Shown here in pieces: positions 37,984-49,671 of a stretch of DNA of 64,000 bases. The position numbers were made by a program, and so were the translations under genes. Source of the DNA: Cucumis sativus (taxonomy: Eukaryota > Streptophyta > Magnoliopsida > Cucurbitales > Cucurbitaceae). How positions within the stretch are numbered: the stretch's first letter is position 1; the number at the start of each line of letters is the position of its first letter. Location of the stretch: contig NC_026655.2 of assembly GCF_000004075.3 (NCBI RefSeq), positions 27,575,489 to 27,639,488 on the forward strand, read 5' to 3'. A model generated the notes under the pieces. That model saw only the letters and a program-made list of their open reading frames with translations. It ran no database searches and had not been told where the DNA came from.

Positions 37984-39500
37984 TGTTGAGAAGAAGAATT
38001 ATAAGAGTTAGAGGGAGTTTAATTCATAACTACTAGAGCTAGTAAGCTTGTTTAAAGAGAGCCTGAATATAGAGGTGTTTGTGTGAAACAGGACGTGTAG
38101 CAATAAGTTTAGGGGGAGCCTAAACAATCTACACGTGTGATATGTTGTAATTCAAGATAGTTTATCTATCAGATAAGTTGAGTGTTTAATTATAAACCTA
38201 TTGAACTCTAGTGAATATTTCTTCTCAATTCGGCTCATGGCTCATGGCTCCCTAGATGAGTTTATGATAATATATCTAAGTGATGGATAAGTTTTGACAA
38301 GACATGATGCAAGAGTGGCATCAGGTTAAAGAGCTCTAGTAGCTAATAAGTACGAATTAAGCTAAGTTGAGAATTAAGCTAACAAATCTTAAGAGGAAAG
38401 TATGATTAGATCTTCTGATATTTCTAAGAGTGATATTGATATATGACTGAGATTAAGATTGAGATTATAATGGTATTATGTGCACATAAAAGGTTATGTT
38501 GTTGTCGATGTTGAGTGTACTCCATGACAACATGTAGTCCTGAGTGTCGGGTGTCAGTCACAGTCATACTTGTCCAAGATGTTGTTTGCCTATGGTCGTA
38601 TGCCCAAATACCCTCAATTTATCTTATCTTTTATGTCTTGTATTTACTTTAGCTAGTTGTTTTCCTTTTTAAGTCATAAAGCTTGAGTGTGATGTTTTGA
38701 CATTTTCATATGTAAGCCTACCAGAGCTGAAAATGTTTAAAATGTACCATAGAGAAGACATAGTAGTTGAATCCCCACCCATGCATTGTCGCACTATTTG
38801 CAAGCAAACATTTTCCCTTGCACTTGACAGTCTTCATTTCCTATCGTAACGATGATTTTAATGAATTTTTTTATTTCTTGCGTTTTATAAACAATTTTTT
38901 GAAGAACACAAAGGAAGGTTACATCGTACGTTGAGTTTGCTTGCGACTTTCGAATTTTGATCGGCTGACTTGTTCATCGAGTTCGAACAAGTGTCGCACA
39001 ATCGTCCATCCTGAGTTTGAAAGACTACAATTGTGACATCGGGCGTGCCCCACTACGACGAGAACGATAGGAGTACTAGGCATTGCCCTGCTACATCGTA
39101 AGGTTAAGATCAGAAAAGAAGACATTGAGGGTACTGGACATGCTCTACCACAATGTAGTAAAGTAAAGCAAGTTGATTCTAAGTCATGAGTTGTTTTGCT
39201 AGAAGTATTTGCCTAAGAAAAGTACTTCATAACTACTGCCCTCTCTTCATGGTATCAGAAGCGCAACTCCAACAACGTCCACACTAGACGATATAAAGTA
39301 GCTAGGAAATGTATCGAGACTCTTAGGTTGATTAGATAGATACAAAGACATACAAGGGTTTGTCAACAGAAAGTAAAGCAGAAAGAGGGATATATGAAGC
39401 TATGTTTGCTCCATCGAAATAAAGGACCGAGACATGGCCATCCCAGGACATTTGAAGGTAAACAGAGATGGAACCGCATACACACACCATGCATGGACAC
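37984..39500 (+). mobile_element. Possible LTR retrotransposon relic with tRNA-Met primer-binding site
   Basis: TGGTATCAGAAGC at 39250-39262 is one inserted base away from the plant initiator tRNA-Met primer-binding site (TGGTATCAGAGC) and is directly preceded by CA, as at the end of a 5' LTR. A TGTTGAGAAG start at 37984 could begin that LTR, giving about 1.27 kb, but the left end is a guess. The DNA after the site has no intact gag or pol frame, so any element is decayed or truncated. Confidence 0.35.
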
Positions 39501-40210
39501 TGTTTCTGAGTCGTCCCCCCTACTCACTTTTGTGCATTGTTTCTTAGCTACTTGTTTCTAACAGTTATCACATGTGCTTACCTTTGAACTCTTTGGGGTA
39601 AATGCAATGGTCTGTCTTTTCAAAGATTTCTTTTTCCTCTTTCCATAATTATTTTTTATTTACTTGTCTAACGCTTTCTAACGGTGAAAAAATAAACACT
39701 ATTTTATTCATTACAATTTATCTTGTTTTCTCTCCAATTAGACATGTTTCTTGTAATCTGCAATCTGCAATCTGCAATCTGCCTACTGGCATCAAGATTT
39801 CCCCTTTTTCATTAGTCAATAAAATATTTCTAAATGATATTTCAAAAATAATAATAATAATAATGTCAATGCTAACCCTAAGTTCATAGCATTGTCACCT
39901 CTAATTACCACATCTAAACTTCTCACATGGTTATTTTGCATTTCATATCTGAATCTCAACGCTCAGCATGATTTCTCATATATTCAATGTTTTAAAATTA
40001 CTATTGCATGTTACACTTCCTTCTCTAACTCTAAGTTCATTCTAATTTTATTTTAAGAAAATATAAATTACTTATGCACTTTGTTCTTGAACCTTTCTTT
40101 ATAACTAATGTGTATTAACTTCGTTAAATTACAATAGGTGGAGGGTGAGATTTATGTTTATTTTGTCATTATTAAACTTTTAAGTATGTCTTTATTAAAT
40201 TACTAAATTT

Positions 40211-40400
40211 TTAATATTGTGTATAAATTTCTAAACTTTAAAAATATATCTAATTAGTTTCTAAACTTTGATGTGACTAATAGATCATTGGCATATTGAA
40301 GATAACTTTTAATATTGTGTATAAATTTCTAAACTTTAAAAATATATCTACTTGGTTTCTAAACTTTGATATGACTAATAGATCATTGGCATATTGAAAA
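40211..40400. repeat. Two-copy tandem duplication, 98-bp period
   Basis: The block beginning TTAATATTGTGTATAAATTT and ending 'atcattggcatattgaa' occurs at 40211 and again at 40309 with few changes. Confidence 0.8.
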
Positions 40401-41020
40401 GAAAAAAATGATTGAATGATCTATTAGATGTAAATGTAAATTTTATTTCTAACCAAACTTTAAACTTTCAAATTTTAGTAGAAAGATTGTTTGGCAAACT
40501 AAAAGTTTGTAGATGTATTAAATAATTTTAAAAGTAAATGACCAAACTTTTATCTCAAATTCAATGGATCTAATGGACACTCATCTGGAACTTGATTTTT
40601 CATGGAACTTTGCGACGGAAAGGAAATAGTGGATGGACGAGTCCTCCGGACCGGACGACTACGACTATTCAGAATATTTGAAAAAGAGGTCCCATCAAAA
40701 TAGATCAATGAATGAGTGTAGGTTTGGAAGCCATAAAGAAGAGATTAGGAGGAGCAAAAATCATTGATAAGGAAAGATATTAACTTCTATCAACTGACTT
40801 TATATTTCACATCCTTATTTCAAATACGATCTTCACCTTTTTAACTTCTGCACGATCGTTCTTCTTTACTTGAAACATACACACATATATATATTAGTCC
40901 AATTGGGGTAGAGGAATTCAAATTGTAAATCTTGTGGTTACTAGCAAATTCGTATTTCTATTATAATTTAACTTACATCACAAGAAAAGTTAAAACTGTT
41001 AACTGTATTCTAAAAATCAC

Positions 41021-41140
41021 ATAGACACGTTAGAATCTATAGTTGCATATGACACTTGATTTGAAAGAAATAACTTACGATTAGACACGTTGGAATCTAT
41101 AATTGCATATGACACTTGAATTGAAAGAAATAACTTGCTT
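41021..41140. repeat. Two-copy tandem duplication, 60-bp period
   Basis: The block 'agacacgtt(a/g)gaatctat' through 'gaaagaaataactt' occurs at 41021-41080 and 41081-41140 with a handful of substitutions. Confidence 0.8.
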
Positions 41141-41434
41141 TTTTCTTTCCGATATTGATATTCATCGAAAAACCCTAGATATTCATGTGAGGACTCCATC
41201 AATTTCTTTAAGTTTATTTAGTGTGTTGCCTCTAGCACCGAACAAATCAACACGTACAACACACCAAATATTCATCGTTTACGGCTACTACTTTGTGGGT
41301 ATCTAATCTCATTCACTCCCCTAGCTATTATCACTCAAAGTCTGTGTTGGGCCAGCAAAGTGCTAGTGTTTATTGTAATCTTTCATATCTCTATGCATTT
41401 CACTACTGGAAACTCCCTTAAACACAGTAAGATT

Positions 41435-41468
<34 letters not shown>

Positions 41469-41828
41469 AAGTGCCATCCTTACCACAATACCATTTTCTA
41501 GAGCATACATCCGAAAGCCTTTCCATCCTGAGAGCACTTTTAACACTGAGTAGGCCATCTTCAAAATCTGGGGAAAGAGTATATAATCACATCATTGTGA
41601 AGTAGATGATGTCATAAGACAAAAGTCATAGTAGACGAACTGAAGGTCCTTAATAATCTATATGTAGTTGAGTTCTCCTGGCCACAATGAGTAAGAAGAG
41701 TGACAAGTAGCATACAAAATCCACTTAATGATTTTTCTTTTGTTTTTGTACCAGAAATCTCACAAATCATATACAATAACATAGTCTATTATTTATGGTT
41801 TAAATCTTATTTTAGTAAACAAATTCTT

Positions 41829-42084
41829 AGTGTGCCTGGCCCAATCGAGTTTGGAAGTAGGACTAGGGAAGTGAGAAATGGGAAGTTGTGAACTCAATCA
41901 TTTTTGGTTCAATGGGTCCCACCAAAGCGAGCTAATTGACATGACTTTCCACTCTAGAGGTGGGAGGTTCGAACGTCCCAACCCTCAATTGTTGTATTAA
42001 AAAGAAAACTCCTTGCATCGTCGCTTCCAAAAGTTCACAACTCCCTAGACTTCACAACTCTTTACTCCTTACCCCAAACACTGT
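41829..42084. mobile_element. MITE-like element related to the one at 43712
   Basis: The interior carries GAAGTTGTGAACTC on the left and GTTCACAACTCCCTAGACTTCACAACTC on the right (overlapping words), then CTCCTTACCCCAAACACT. The same ordered words occur at 43712-43900. Terminal repeats are weak here (AGTGTGCCTGG against AGTGTTTGGGG), so the limits are approximate. The middle holds a tRNA-like B-box word (GGTTCGAACG). Confidence 0.35.
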
Positions 42085-43552
42085 TTTGTTTATAGTTTTT
42101 TAATAAAACTTTCTAATGTTCTATATTTTCTTTTAATACTATTTCTAATAAGAGGAAGTCTAACATGTTTTTCAACGTGACATTAGGCCCTCCCCTCACC
42201 CTTTGATCTCTAAAGGTTTGGATTTTCTTTTCTTTTCTTTTCTTTTTTGGATTAGAAACATTTCATTGATTGATGACATGAGGGAAGCCCAACACCTAGG
42301 GGTGATTACAAGAAAGCTCTCCAATTGGAAAGAAAAAAAAAAAAAAAAGCCATAATGAGTCTCAAATATTTGGATCTCTACGTTTTCAAAATACAACTTT
42401 AGTCCTTTGTCTATTTGGTTCACAAACTTTGAAAATTACAAATTTAGGCCTAGAACTTTCAAATTTTTTAAAATAAACGAATTTACTCAACACATTAAAA
42501 TTTTAACATTCCATTACATGTGAAATTCAAAATTGTATCCAACCATTGATTCTTCATCTATATCATAAAAAAAATGACTACCTTTGGGTTGGATTGGCTA
42601 TGTTTGCAGGTTATTGCTTTTTTCAACATATTCAAGGATTCTTTTTCTCAGTTGCTTACTATTCTTTTGTTGGTATCAATTTCAAAGTTTTTGTGATCGA
42701 CAGCAACGTGATATTTTTAGTTTGTTGGTTCGTTAGGATTATAAGGGTTTGCTTTTGTAGTTTTGTGGAGTCCTTTTTTTCATTGTACCTCTATATTATC
42801 ACCTTCCTCTAGTTTACTTTGTTCCTCTCCTCTCTTGAGTCTTGAGGGTTATTGTATCTTTGTGCCTTGGTTTCCTTTTATTTTAATTTTAGTTTAAAAA
42901 TTGAAAATTAAGTTTAAATAAAGAAATGGCAAGTAAGCTTAAGAAAATAAAAACAAATTAAAAGTCCAGCCATATAATCTATTACCTACAATAACCAAAA
43001 ATAACAAATATTAAGTTTGAAAATTCAAGAACTCGGATGTTACCAAAGTTCTACTTCTAAGTCGAATCTTAGGATCCTTTTTATGAAAAAAAAAACACCA
43101 AAAAACAAGTAACAACAACGAAGACTAAAAGGTTTTTCACGCAAAGTTTGACTTGAATATAATGTTCTAGGGTTGAACTTACCAAAATCAAATGTACAAG
43201 AAAGTTCTGAGAACAAAATAGAACTAAGTATATTTGCACTTTATCTCCCCTCATTTTGCTTCATGCAAAGGAATTCAAGAAAACATGGTTAACACTAACA
43301 AGTATAAAAAAGTTAAAAATTTGAGATGCTACTACCATGTTGAGCACGTAAACCTTAATCATCATAACCCACCAACCACCATTAGATGGAAGCATATAAA
43401 TAAAAGTCGCCGGTGACTTTGCTTTAAAAAAGATGAGGCAAGAAATGAGCTGAATACGAACCTGACTAACATTTCAGTTCAACTGTTTGAAGTTCTTCCC
43501 AAGTCCATACCATGCTTCAAATATAACTGAGCAAAGGAATGCAAGTTAAAAG
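42085..43552. other. Intergenic DNA with a possible LINE 3' tail
   Basis: No gene is supported. At about 42215-42345 the minus strand reads CCAATTGGAGAGCTTTCTTG, then CACCCCTAGGTGTTGGGC, then AATGAAATGTTTCTAATCC, ending in an AAAAG-rich tail. This resembles the 3' end of plant L1-type LINEs as I remember them; the match is unverified. The rest is AT-rich. Confidence 0.35.
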
Positions 43553-43711
43553 TCAAGAAACTGAAATGTCTGGAAGGAACTCATTACATACATTAAAGAA
43601 CATTTTCGTACCATTCAGAAGATTCTTCAAATCAAGATCTTCCTGCAGAAGCACTTTTTGGACTACTAGAGGTAGAACTTCATCATCATTAACGAAGAGA
43701 ATCATATCAAT
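43553..43711 (-). pseudogene. Possible coding fragment truncated by a MITE
   Basis: The minus-strand frame over this interval reads IDMILFVNDDEVLPLVVQKV, then LLQEDLDLKNLLNGTKMFF and NVCNEFLPDISVS before a stop. The balanced composition looks more protein-like than surrounding open frames. The N-terminal continuation of the frame lies in the MITE-like element at 43712-43900 and is unlikely to be original. I do not recognise the family. It could be a gene relic, or a chance open frame downstream of the SLO1-like gene. Confidence 0.25.
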
Positions 43712-43900
43712 TTGGGTGTGTTTGGCACAAGGTGATGAGAAGTAGAAGTTGTGAACTCCACTCTTGTGGATCCCACTACTAAAAAATATCAATTTTATAC
43801 CTTGTCAACTCATTACATTATGGGTCCAAAAGTTCAAAACTCCCTGTAAGTTATAACTTCTTGGAACTCACTATTCAACTCCTTGCCCCAAACATCCCAA
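43712..43900. mobile_element. MITE with imperfect terminal inverted repeats
   Basis: The left end TTGGGTGTGTTTGGCACAAGG (first 20 bases shown in effect) pairs with the reverse complement of the right end, TTGGGATGTTTGGGGCAAGG. Length is about 189 bp. A clear target-site duplication is not visible. The GTGTTTGG signature fits PIF/Harbinger- or hAT-derived MITEs. Confidence 0.5.
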
Positions 43901-44225
43901 ACTAAACTAGAAAACTTTCTTTTATTAACTAACCTTTTCTAAACTGGGTGACGAAGGGCCCGGCTCCTTGTATTATACTTATAGCCCATCTCTCATTAAT
44001 CTTCAGATAGACATCACCCACTCAAGGTCTATCTGTGGGAGATATGAAAGGGTTTAAGTCTCAGAGGCTTGAACCCAAGACTTCAAAGGATATGTCCAAA
44101 TTTTCAAATCCTTATAGCCTGGGAATCCTTCGGGGTGCTAGACAGCTATCCATGATTGTTCTTTCAAGCACAAGCATGTGAGAGCGAGCTTGGTAGGTTT
44201 CTCAACTCAAATCTGGTAACCTAGA
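43901..44225. other. Downstream region of the SLO1-like gene
   Basis: Likely includes the 3' UTR of the minus-strand PPR gene. Around 43950-44200 there is phrase-like sequence with GGCTTGAACCCAAGACTTC that resembles a degenerate tRNA-derived repeat. No coding region is supported. Confidence 0.4.
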
Positions 44226-46271
44226 TTAACACCAAGAGGAAAATTCTTTGAATAAAGAAGGATCGACCTCAATAACTTCAATCTGTCTTGTTAACCGTGT
44301 CAAACACTCGTAAATTTTCTCCGATTGAGGATGTGACTTGTCACGAATTATAAAATCATAAACTAAACCATTCATCTCAATTGAACTACAACCTGGTGTT
44401 TTCTCTACCCCTCTTTCTTCCATCATCTTTCTTACCTTCCTTGCCTGCTCCCACATATTAGCATCACCATACATATTAGCAAGCAAAACATAAATTCCAC
44501 CATCATGAGGATCCAACTCAAGAAGCTTAGAAGCGGCTCTTTCTCCCATATGAACATTTCCATGAATACGGCTGCCAAAGAACAATGCTCCCCACACTAC
44601 AGCATCCGGTTCGAAAGGCATGCTCCTAATAAGCTCTTCTGCTTCTTCCAAGAAGCCAGCCCTACCTAGAAGGTCCACCAAACAAGAATAATGCTTAAGT
44701 TTTGGGGAAATACCATATTTAGAGGTCATTTGGTAAAAATAGTCTCGTCCTTGATCAACCAGACCACCGTGACAACAAGCTGATAGGACCCCAATGAAGG
44801 TGATCTCGTCAGGCACTAGTCCAATGCTAATCATCTCTGAGAAGTAAGATATGGCAGCATGTGGTTGTCCATGAAGTGCTAGACCACAAATTATAGCTGT
44901 CCATGTCAACGAGTTTCTTCCTGGCATCTCCTCGAAAACCTGTATAGCCTTTTTTATGTTCCCACACTTAGCATACATGTCAACTAGAGCAGTTCCTAAG
45001 GCAACATTCATAGTAAGATTATGTTTATCAACATAATGATGCATCCAAATTCCAACATCAAGCGCTCCAAGTTGAGAGCATGCAGATAAACAATTAACGA
45101 CAGTAATCTTATCCGGGGCAACGCTGCTCGCCTGCATTTCATGAAACAAAGCCAAAGCCTCCTTACTACGCTTGGCTTGAACAAAGCCACCAATGAGAGC
45201 ATTCCATAGCACAACATCCTTCTCTGGCATCTCATTGAACAGCCTCACAGCACTTTCCAACAACCCAAATTTGGCATATCCAATAACCATTGTAGTCCAT
45301 GAAACAACAGTTTTCTTTGTCATGTTCTCAAATAGTATTTTCGCAGCCTCAATATTCTTACACTTAATATACATATCCATCAACGCATTGGCAAGTGGAA
45401 CGGTCAAATTCAAACCCATTTCTTCAATGGATTGATGAAGCTTTCTTCCCAGAGCTAAATTTTCAAGCTGAGCAGAAGCTGAAACGACACCAATCATTGT
45501 GACCTCATCTGGCATCACATTCAGTTCCCCCATCTTGTAATAAAGATCAAACGCCTCGTCTGCCAGGCCACACCGAACGTATCCATTGATAATGGAGTTC
45601 CAAGAAACCAAATCTCTCACACAACTTTCATCGAACAGCTTGCGTGCAGCCAACAATTCTCCACATGAAACCAACACATGAATGATTGCATTGTGCACAA
45701 ACAAATCCGAATCAAAACCCAACTGTATTACATGTCCAAGAATCTCATTAGCAGTCCAACTCAACGAAAAACCGGCACAAACTTTGAACAACAGAGGATA
45801 AGTATAATTATCAGGAATCGCACTACCTTTTCTAAGCATATTCCTATACAAAAGAACGGCATTTATGGGATTTTCACTCTCTACATAGCCCCTAATCGCC
45901 ATATTCCAAGAAAAAACATTTAGATTTGCAGCATTGTTGAGAATTTTGTCACAATAGTCCAAATTTCGCCATTCTGAAATCGCACAGAAAGCAACGAGGC
46001 GACTCAGAGCAAACCCATCTGAGATCAAGCCAGTTGAAATCATTTGGGCGTGAATTTCCTTCATTTTCGCCATAGAAGTGCATGCTTCTAAGAGGGAGAG
46101 AAGTGGGTTGGATTGAATCAGAACGTGAGATGCGTTCCAATTGGTGGGTTTATCTTTGTGATGTGGAAGAGAGCGAGTGTGGAGTAGGAAAATGAAGGGG
46201 ATTTGAAATGTTGATCTTGGGACGAAATGCGGATATCTAAAGATGAGATTGCTGACACTAAGATTGATCAT
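44226..46271 (-). CDS. SLO1: PLS-class pentatricopeptide repeat RNA editing factor, SLO1-like
   Basis: Single-exon gene of 681 aa. The first ATG is at 46271; the open frame continues upstream only through non-ATG codons. The N-terminus (MINLSVSNLIFRYPHF...) is Arg/Ser-rich and lacks acids, as expected of a mitochondrial presequence. Residues about 118-560 are PPR repeats, with typical motifs such as VSWNSIINGY (223-232), VSWTTMVIGYA (323-333), VLWNALIGGF (354-363) and DMYAKCGNI (431-439). They are followed by the E and E+ regions (PGCSSIEMNG, 627-636, then FIIRDKSHP). There is no DYW deaminase domain. Sequence and length closely match my memory of Arabidopsis At2g22410 (SLOW GROWTH 1), which is needed for C-to-U editing of mitochondrial nad4 and nad9 transcripts and so for complex I. 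E+ proteins are thought to recruit a DYW protein in trans. The ortholog call is from recall; the family call is certain. Confidence 0.93.
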   Translation of the reverse strand: MINLSVSNLIFRYPHFVPRSTFQIPFIFLLHTRSLPHHKDKPTNWNASHVLIQSNPLLSLLEACTSMAKMKEIHAQMISTGLISDGFALSRLVAFCAISEWRNLDYCDKILNNAANLNVFSWNMAIRGYVESENPINAVLLYRNMLRKGSAIPDNYTYPLLFKVCAGFSLSWTANEILGHVIQLGFDSDLFVHNAIIHVLVSCGELLAARKLFDESCVRDLVSWNSIINGYVRCGLADEAFDLYYKMGELNVMPDEVTMIGVVSASAQLENLALGRKLHQSIEEMGLNLTVPLANALMDMYIKCKNIEAAKILFENMTKKTVVSWTTMVIGYAKFGLLESAVRLFNEMPEKDVVLWNALIGGFVQAKRSKEALALFHEMQASSVAPDKITVVNCLSACSQLGALDVGIWMHHYVDKHNLTMNVALGTALVDMYAKCGNIKKAIQVFEEMPGRNSLTWTAIICGLALHGQPHAAISYFSEMISIGLVPDEITFIGVLSACCHGGLVDQGRDYFYQMTSKYGISPKLKHYSCLVDLLGRAGFLEEAEELIRSMPFEPDAVVWGALFFGSRIHGNVHMGERAASKLLELDPHDGGIYVLLANMYGDANMWEQARKVRKMMEERGVEKTPGCSSIEMNGLVYDFIIRDKSHPQSEKIYECLTRLTRQIEVIEVDPSLFKEFSSWC

Positions 46272-48891
46272 GAAGCCCAAGTTGAAGGGAGAACAATACG
46301 AAGGATGCAAATATGGTGGAAAACGATTGATTGAAGAGAGAGTTCCTACACGTTCGAAAATTGGATCTTCTATTCTCCAATGCAACTATTAGAAACAAAA
46401 AATAATTTGTTACAAATATTGGACTGAGAGACTTTTTTGACATAAATATTCATATCCAAAATTCATCATATGCCTTAATGCTTCATTCGAATCACAACCA
46501 CGCCTGTTCACAACTCTAAGACCGATCCCAAACACTTAATCGAATCTGAATATTTACCTAAAATGTGTTCAACCTTGTTGGACTTTAATCAAATACTTAG
46601 ACATTTACCTAAACATAACAATAAATGAGTTCCAAGAGTTCAAAATAAAACATTCGAACTCAACTCAAATCAAAATAAGAGTTAAAGCAACAATTCTTGT
46701 TAGATCGTGTTGCTGCGCAATTGGCCAACAAGAAATGATATGTTGAGAAGCTTTAACCCTAGACTTAAGAGCCTAGACAAACCACGTGCTAGCTCGGCTT
46801 GTATTTCTCTTGACGATTTAGTATCTCTCCTTATTGAATCAAAACGCTTAAATTGATCACTTGTTGTCTCACCTTAGGTATTGCAAAACATCTAAGGATC
46901 AACTCGCAGGGACTTGTCACATATCCGCCTAATGATTAGTTCGTCTAGTCAAATCGCCTACTGCGAAATAATAATAAGTTTTTTAAAAAAAATCTTAGTC
47001 ACAAATCATGCTTTCTTTAAGATATTTTGTGGCTTGTCTCCCAAGGATAAAACAGTCGTGTTCTTCAATCAGTTTTTGCACTGAAAACTAATTGGAATCT
47101 CAACACTCAAATTGACATTTTTTTTTGCTTGAAATCTCACTTTTCTTTGTTTTTCTCATATTTTAAAATGAAGAATGAAATGAGTTTATAAAGTGGAGGA
47201 AAAGAAAAGAATTGTTGGTAATAAACATGAGATTTATTTGTGTAAACATTTGTAATTAAAGAAAGAAACGTTTGTAGTTAATGGAGGATAACATTGAAAT
47301 TAAATGTAAAACGTAATAAAGATTCTTTTATAACACGAAATTGTCACAAAGATTTTGTAGAAAAGTTACAAAGATACTGTCATTATTACATCATATCGTC
47401 TAACCATCTCACCTAGGATGGTGGCAAATGTGTGAAGTATACAACAAATCTTGTAGTCATCTCGCTAGGATGACATATTGCGTGTGGAGATTAGTAAGGC
47501 TAATCGCCTAGCTATCTAGTCTGGGATAATGGCATCACGCAACTTATTTGTTTATCTTCTCCTCTCCAAAATCACACTTGGATGAATATTTGATAATAAC
47601 AACTTCTTAAAAAAAAATCATCAACGGATCTTACTATAAAGGTTGTGAATCATGTTGGTGTTGGGGAATGCTATCAAAGTTCCACATTGGTTAAATAGGA
47701 AGATGATCTTTGGTTTATAAGGAAGGATAATTATGTCAAAAGTTATATGCCTAATATGAACAATATCGTACCAACCTTAAACATGATGAGTAAACTAATT
47801 GGATCGGGAAAATCAAAATGTGAGTGAAAATTTTAGGAAATTAGGACGTGAATATATTTTTAAATGTAAAAGAATTTGAAAAAGTCATCAATAAAATAAT
47901 TTTATTATTGAAACCTATAGTGATTTTAACATTGAAAAGTACACAAACTAAACGAATATATAGTATAACCTTTTACAAAATTTGATGGTGTTTATTATCA
48001 GCTGGGTTTGATTCTTTACCTTTTTTAAGACCACTTTTGTTGCACAACAACTACTCCTTTTCACATCATTATTTTTAATGATAGAAAGTTAGAATTCCAA
48101 ATCTTTAAAAATACGACCATTCACTAATATTTGACTCGTATTCTAAAATTTGTAGAAATAGCAAAACTTAAGTCCAACACGAGATTCACTATTGATATAT
48201 ACACTTTATTTATCTGACACTTGATATACCTTTAATATACACTAAATATTCTTACTTAAAAAAATGTTTAGATGTTTCATATTTCTATATATTTAGAAAT
48301 CGTTTGGAATAAAAGATATCTAAGTAAATATTATTAACTATCAAAGAGTCTTCAATTAACTACATTAAACACTATTTCAAAACTTTCAATAATTTGTCAC
48401 CTTATCAATTTTTATAATTGTCTACACAGTAAACACATACATGTTAACCTAAACTAAAATAATTTACACACAAACACAAGTTATTCTAATCAAAGTATAA
48501 TAATTAACTTACCCAATAAAAATGATCATAAATCAGTTTAGCATTAAAGTTGAATGAACTTGTTTTTATAGTTTTGTTTGAATATGAAGTCAGTAAAATG
48601 TTAGACTTGATTGAAAAAGAAAATCATTTTATTGAGGAGAAAGTTGATTGATTTTCCAAAAAGTCGAGTTCTTTGTCATTCACCAAAAGCAAAAATTTCA
48701 ATTTTCCATTTTAATTCAACGTTTGGTTCCACAAAGGAAGAAGAAAATTTTCCATCCGGTCTCTTCTCCACGGTGTTCCGTTTGCTCCTCTCACCCGTCT
48801 TTGATTTTGATTTTCCGAATCCTTTACCAAAACCCTAAACCCTTTCAAACCCAAATCCAAATTCTGTTTTCAGCCTTCAATCAGTTCTCCA
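46272..48891. other. Intergenic DNA between SLO1-like gene and CCME
   Basis: Contains the divergent promoters of the two flanking genes. 46690-47740 is less AT-rich and includes words such as 'atcgcctagctatctagtctgggataatgg' (broken by changes) and TTCCACATTGGTTAAATAGG. The latter resembles the promoter-side motif of some plant LTR elements, so a TE relic is possible. Around 48185-48250 there is a weak cluster of the GATATAC minisatellite. No coding region is supported. Confidence 0.4.
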
Positions 48892-49671
48892 ATGGCTACA
48901 AATCTTGCTCTCCGACTCCGATCACGCCTCCTTTTGCAATCTTCATCTCGTTTCCGCACCACTTTTCATCAATTTCAATCCCCCCACATCCCCAAATCTT
49001 CCCCTCTCATCACCTCTGCACTTTCCGATCTTCGTCGAATTCCCAATAACCCCATCTTCAATCTCTCTGGATTTCGCTTCTTCTCAACTGCACGGCGGAA
49101 TCTGACCCGTCCCAAGCACGTCGATATCGGAGCTCGTGCCAGGCAACTCCAGACGCGGCGGCTCTGGACCTACGCTCTGACTTTCAGCTGCATCGCGGGA
49201 TTTGTCGTCATCGTTCTCAGTAATTTTCAAGAGCATCTGATGTTCTATGTGACACCCACCGATGCGCTGGAGAAATTCTCTGCGAATCCCTCAAAGAACA
49301 AGTTTCGTCTCGGTGGTTTGGTACTTGAAGGCAGTGTAACGCATCCAGCATCGTCTTCTCAGATGGAGTTTGTGATAACGGATTTGATTACTGATATGTT
49401 GGTTCGACATCAAGGGTCGTTGCCGGATTTGTTTAGAGAGGGGCATTCGGTGGTGGTGGAAGGTTTCCTTAAGCCATTTACCGATGAGATAAGGAATGAG
49501 ATCTCTACGAAGAGTGTTTCGGGAAAAGCGAGAAGTGAGAAATATTATTTTTCGGCTATTGAGGTTTTGGCAAAGCATGATGAGAAGTATATGCCGGCGG
49601 AGGTTGCGGCGGCAATAGAGAAGAACAGGAAGAAGATCGAGGAAGGAGAATTGGGGGTGAACCACGCTTGA
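48892..49671 (+). CDS. CCME: Cytochrome c maturation protein CcmE, mitochondrial heme chaperone
   Basis: Single-exon gene, 259 aa. Residues 1 to about 75 are Arg/Ser-rich and Pro-containing with FRFFSTARR, a typical mitochondrial presequence. A membrane anchor spans about 91-111 (LWTYALTFSCIAGFVVIVLS). An OB-fold CcmE domain follows (about 116-228), with FRLGGLVLEGSV, DLITDMLVRHQGSLPDLFREG and VVVEGFL. The motif LAKHDEKYMP (226-235) holds His229, the residue that binds heme covalently in CcmE, and the nearby Tyr233. Role: it carries heme from CcmC to the CcmF/CcmH ligation module on the intermembrane-space side of the inner membrane for c-type cytochrome assembly. Length agrees with plant CCME (about 256 aa). 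It is not in an operon; the nearest neighbour on the left is the divergent SLO1-like gene. Confidence 0.97.
   Translation: MATNLALRLRSRLLLQSSSRFRTTFHQFQSPHIPKSSPLITSALSDLRRIPNNPIFNLSGFRFFSTARRNLTRPKHVDIGARARQLQTRRLWTYALTFSCIAGFVVIVLSNFQEHLMFYVTPTDALEKFSANPSKNKFRLGGLVLEGSVTHPASSSQMEFVITDLITDMLVRHQGSLPDLFREGHSVVVEGFLKPFTDEIRNEISTKSVSGKARSEKYYFSAIEVLAKHDEKYMPAEVAAAIEKNRKKIEEGELGVNHA

Larger units (their letters stand above)
39501..41826. other. Intergenic DNA with local tandem duplications
   Basis: No gene is supported. The stretch contains a heptamer repeat (CTGCAAT, about 4 copies, near 39756-39783), a 98-bp duplication and a 60-bp duplication (both listed), and a T run of over 25 bases at about 41438-41467. 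Confidence 0.5.
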
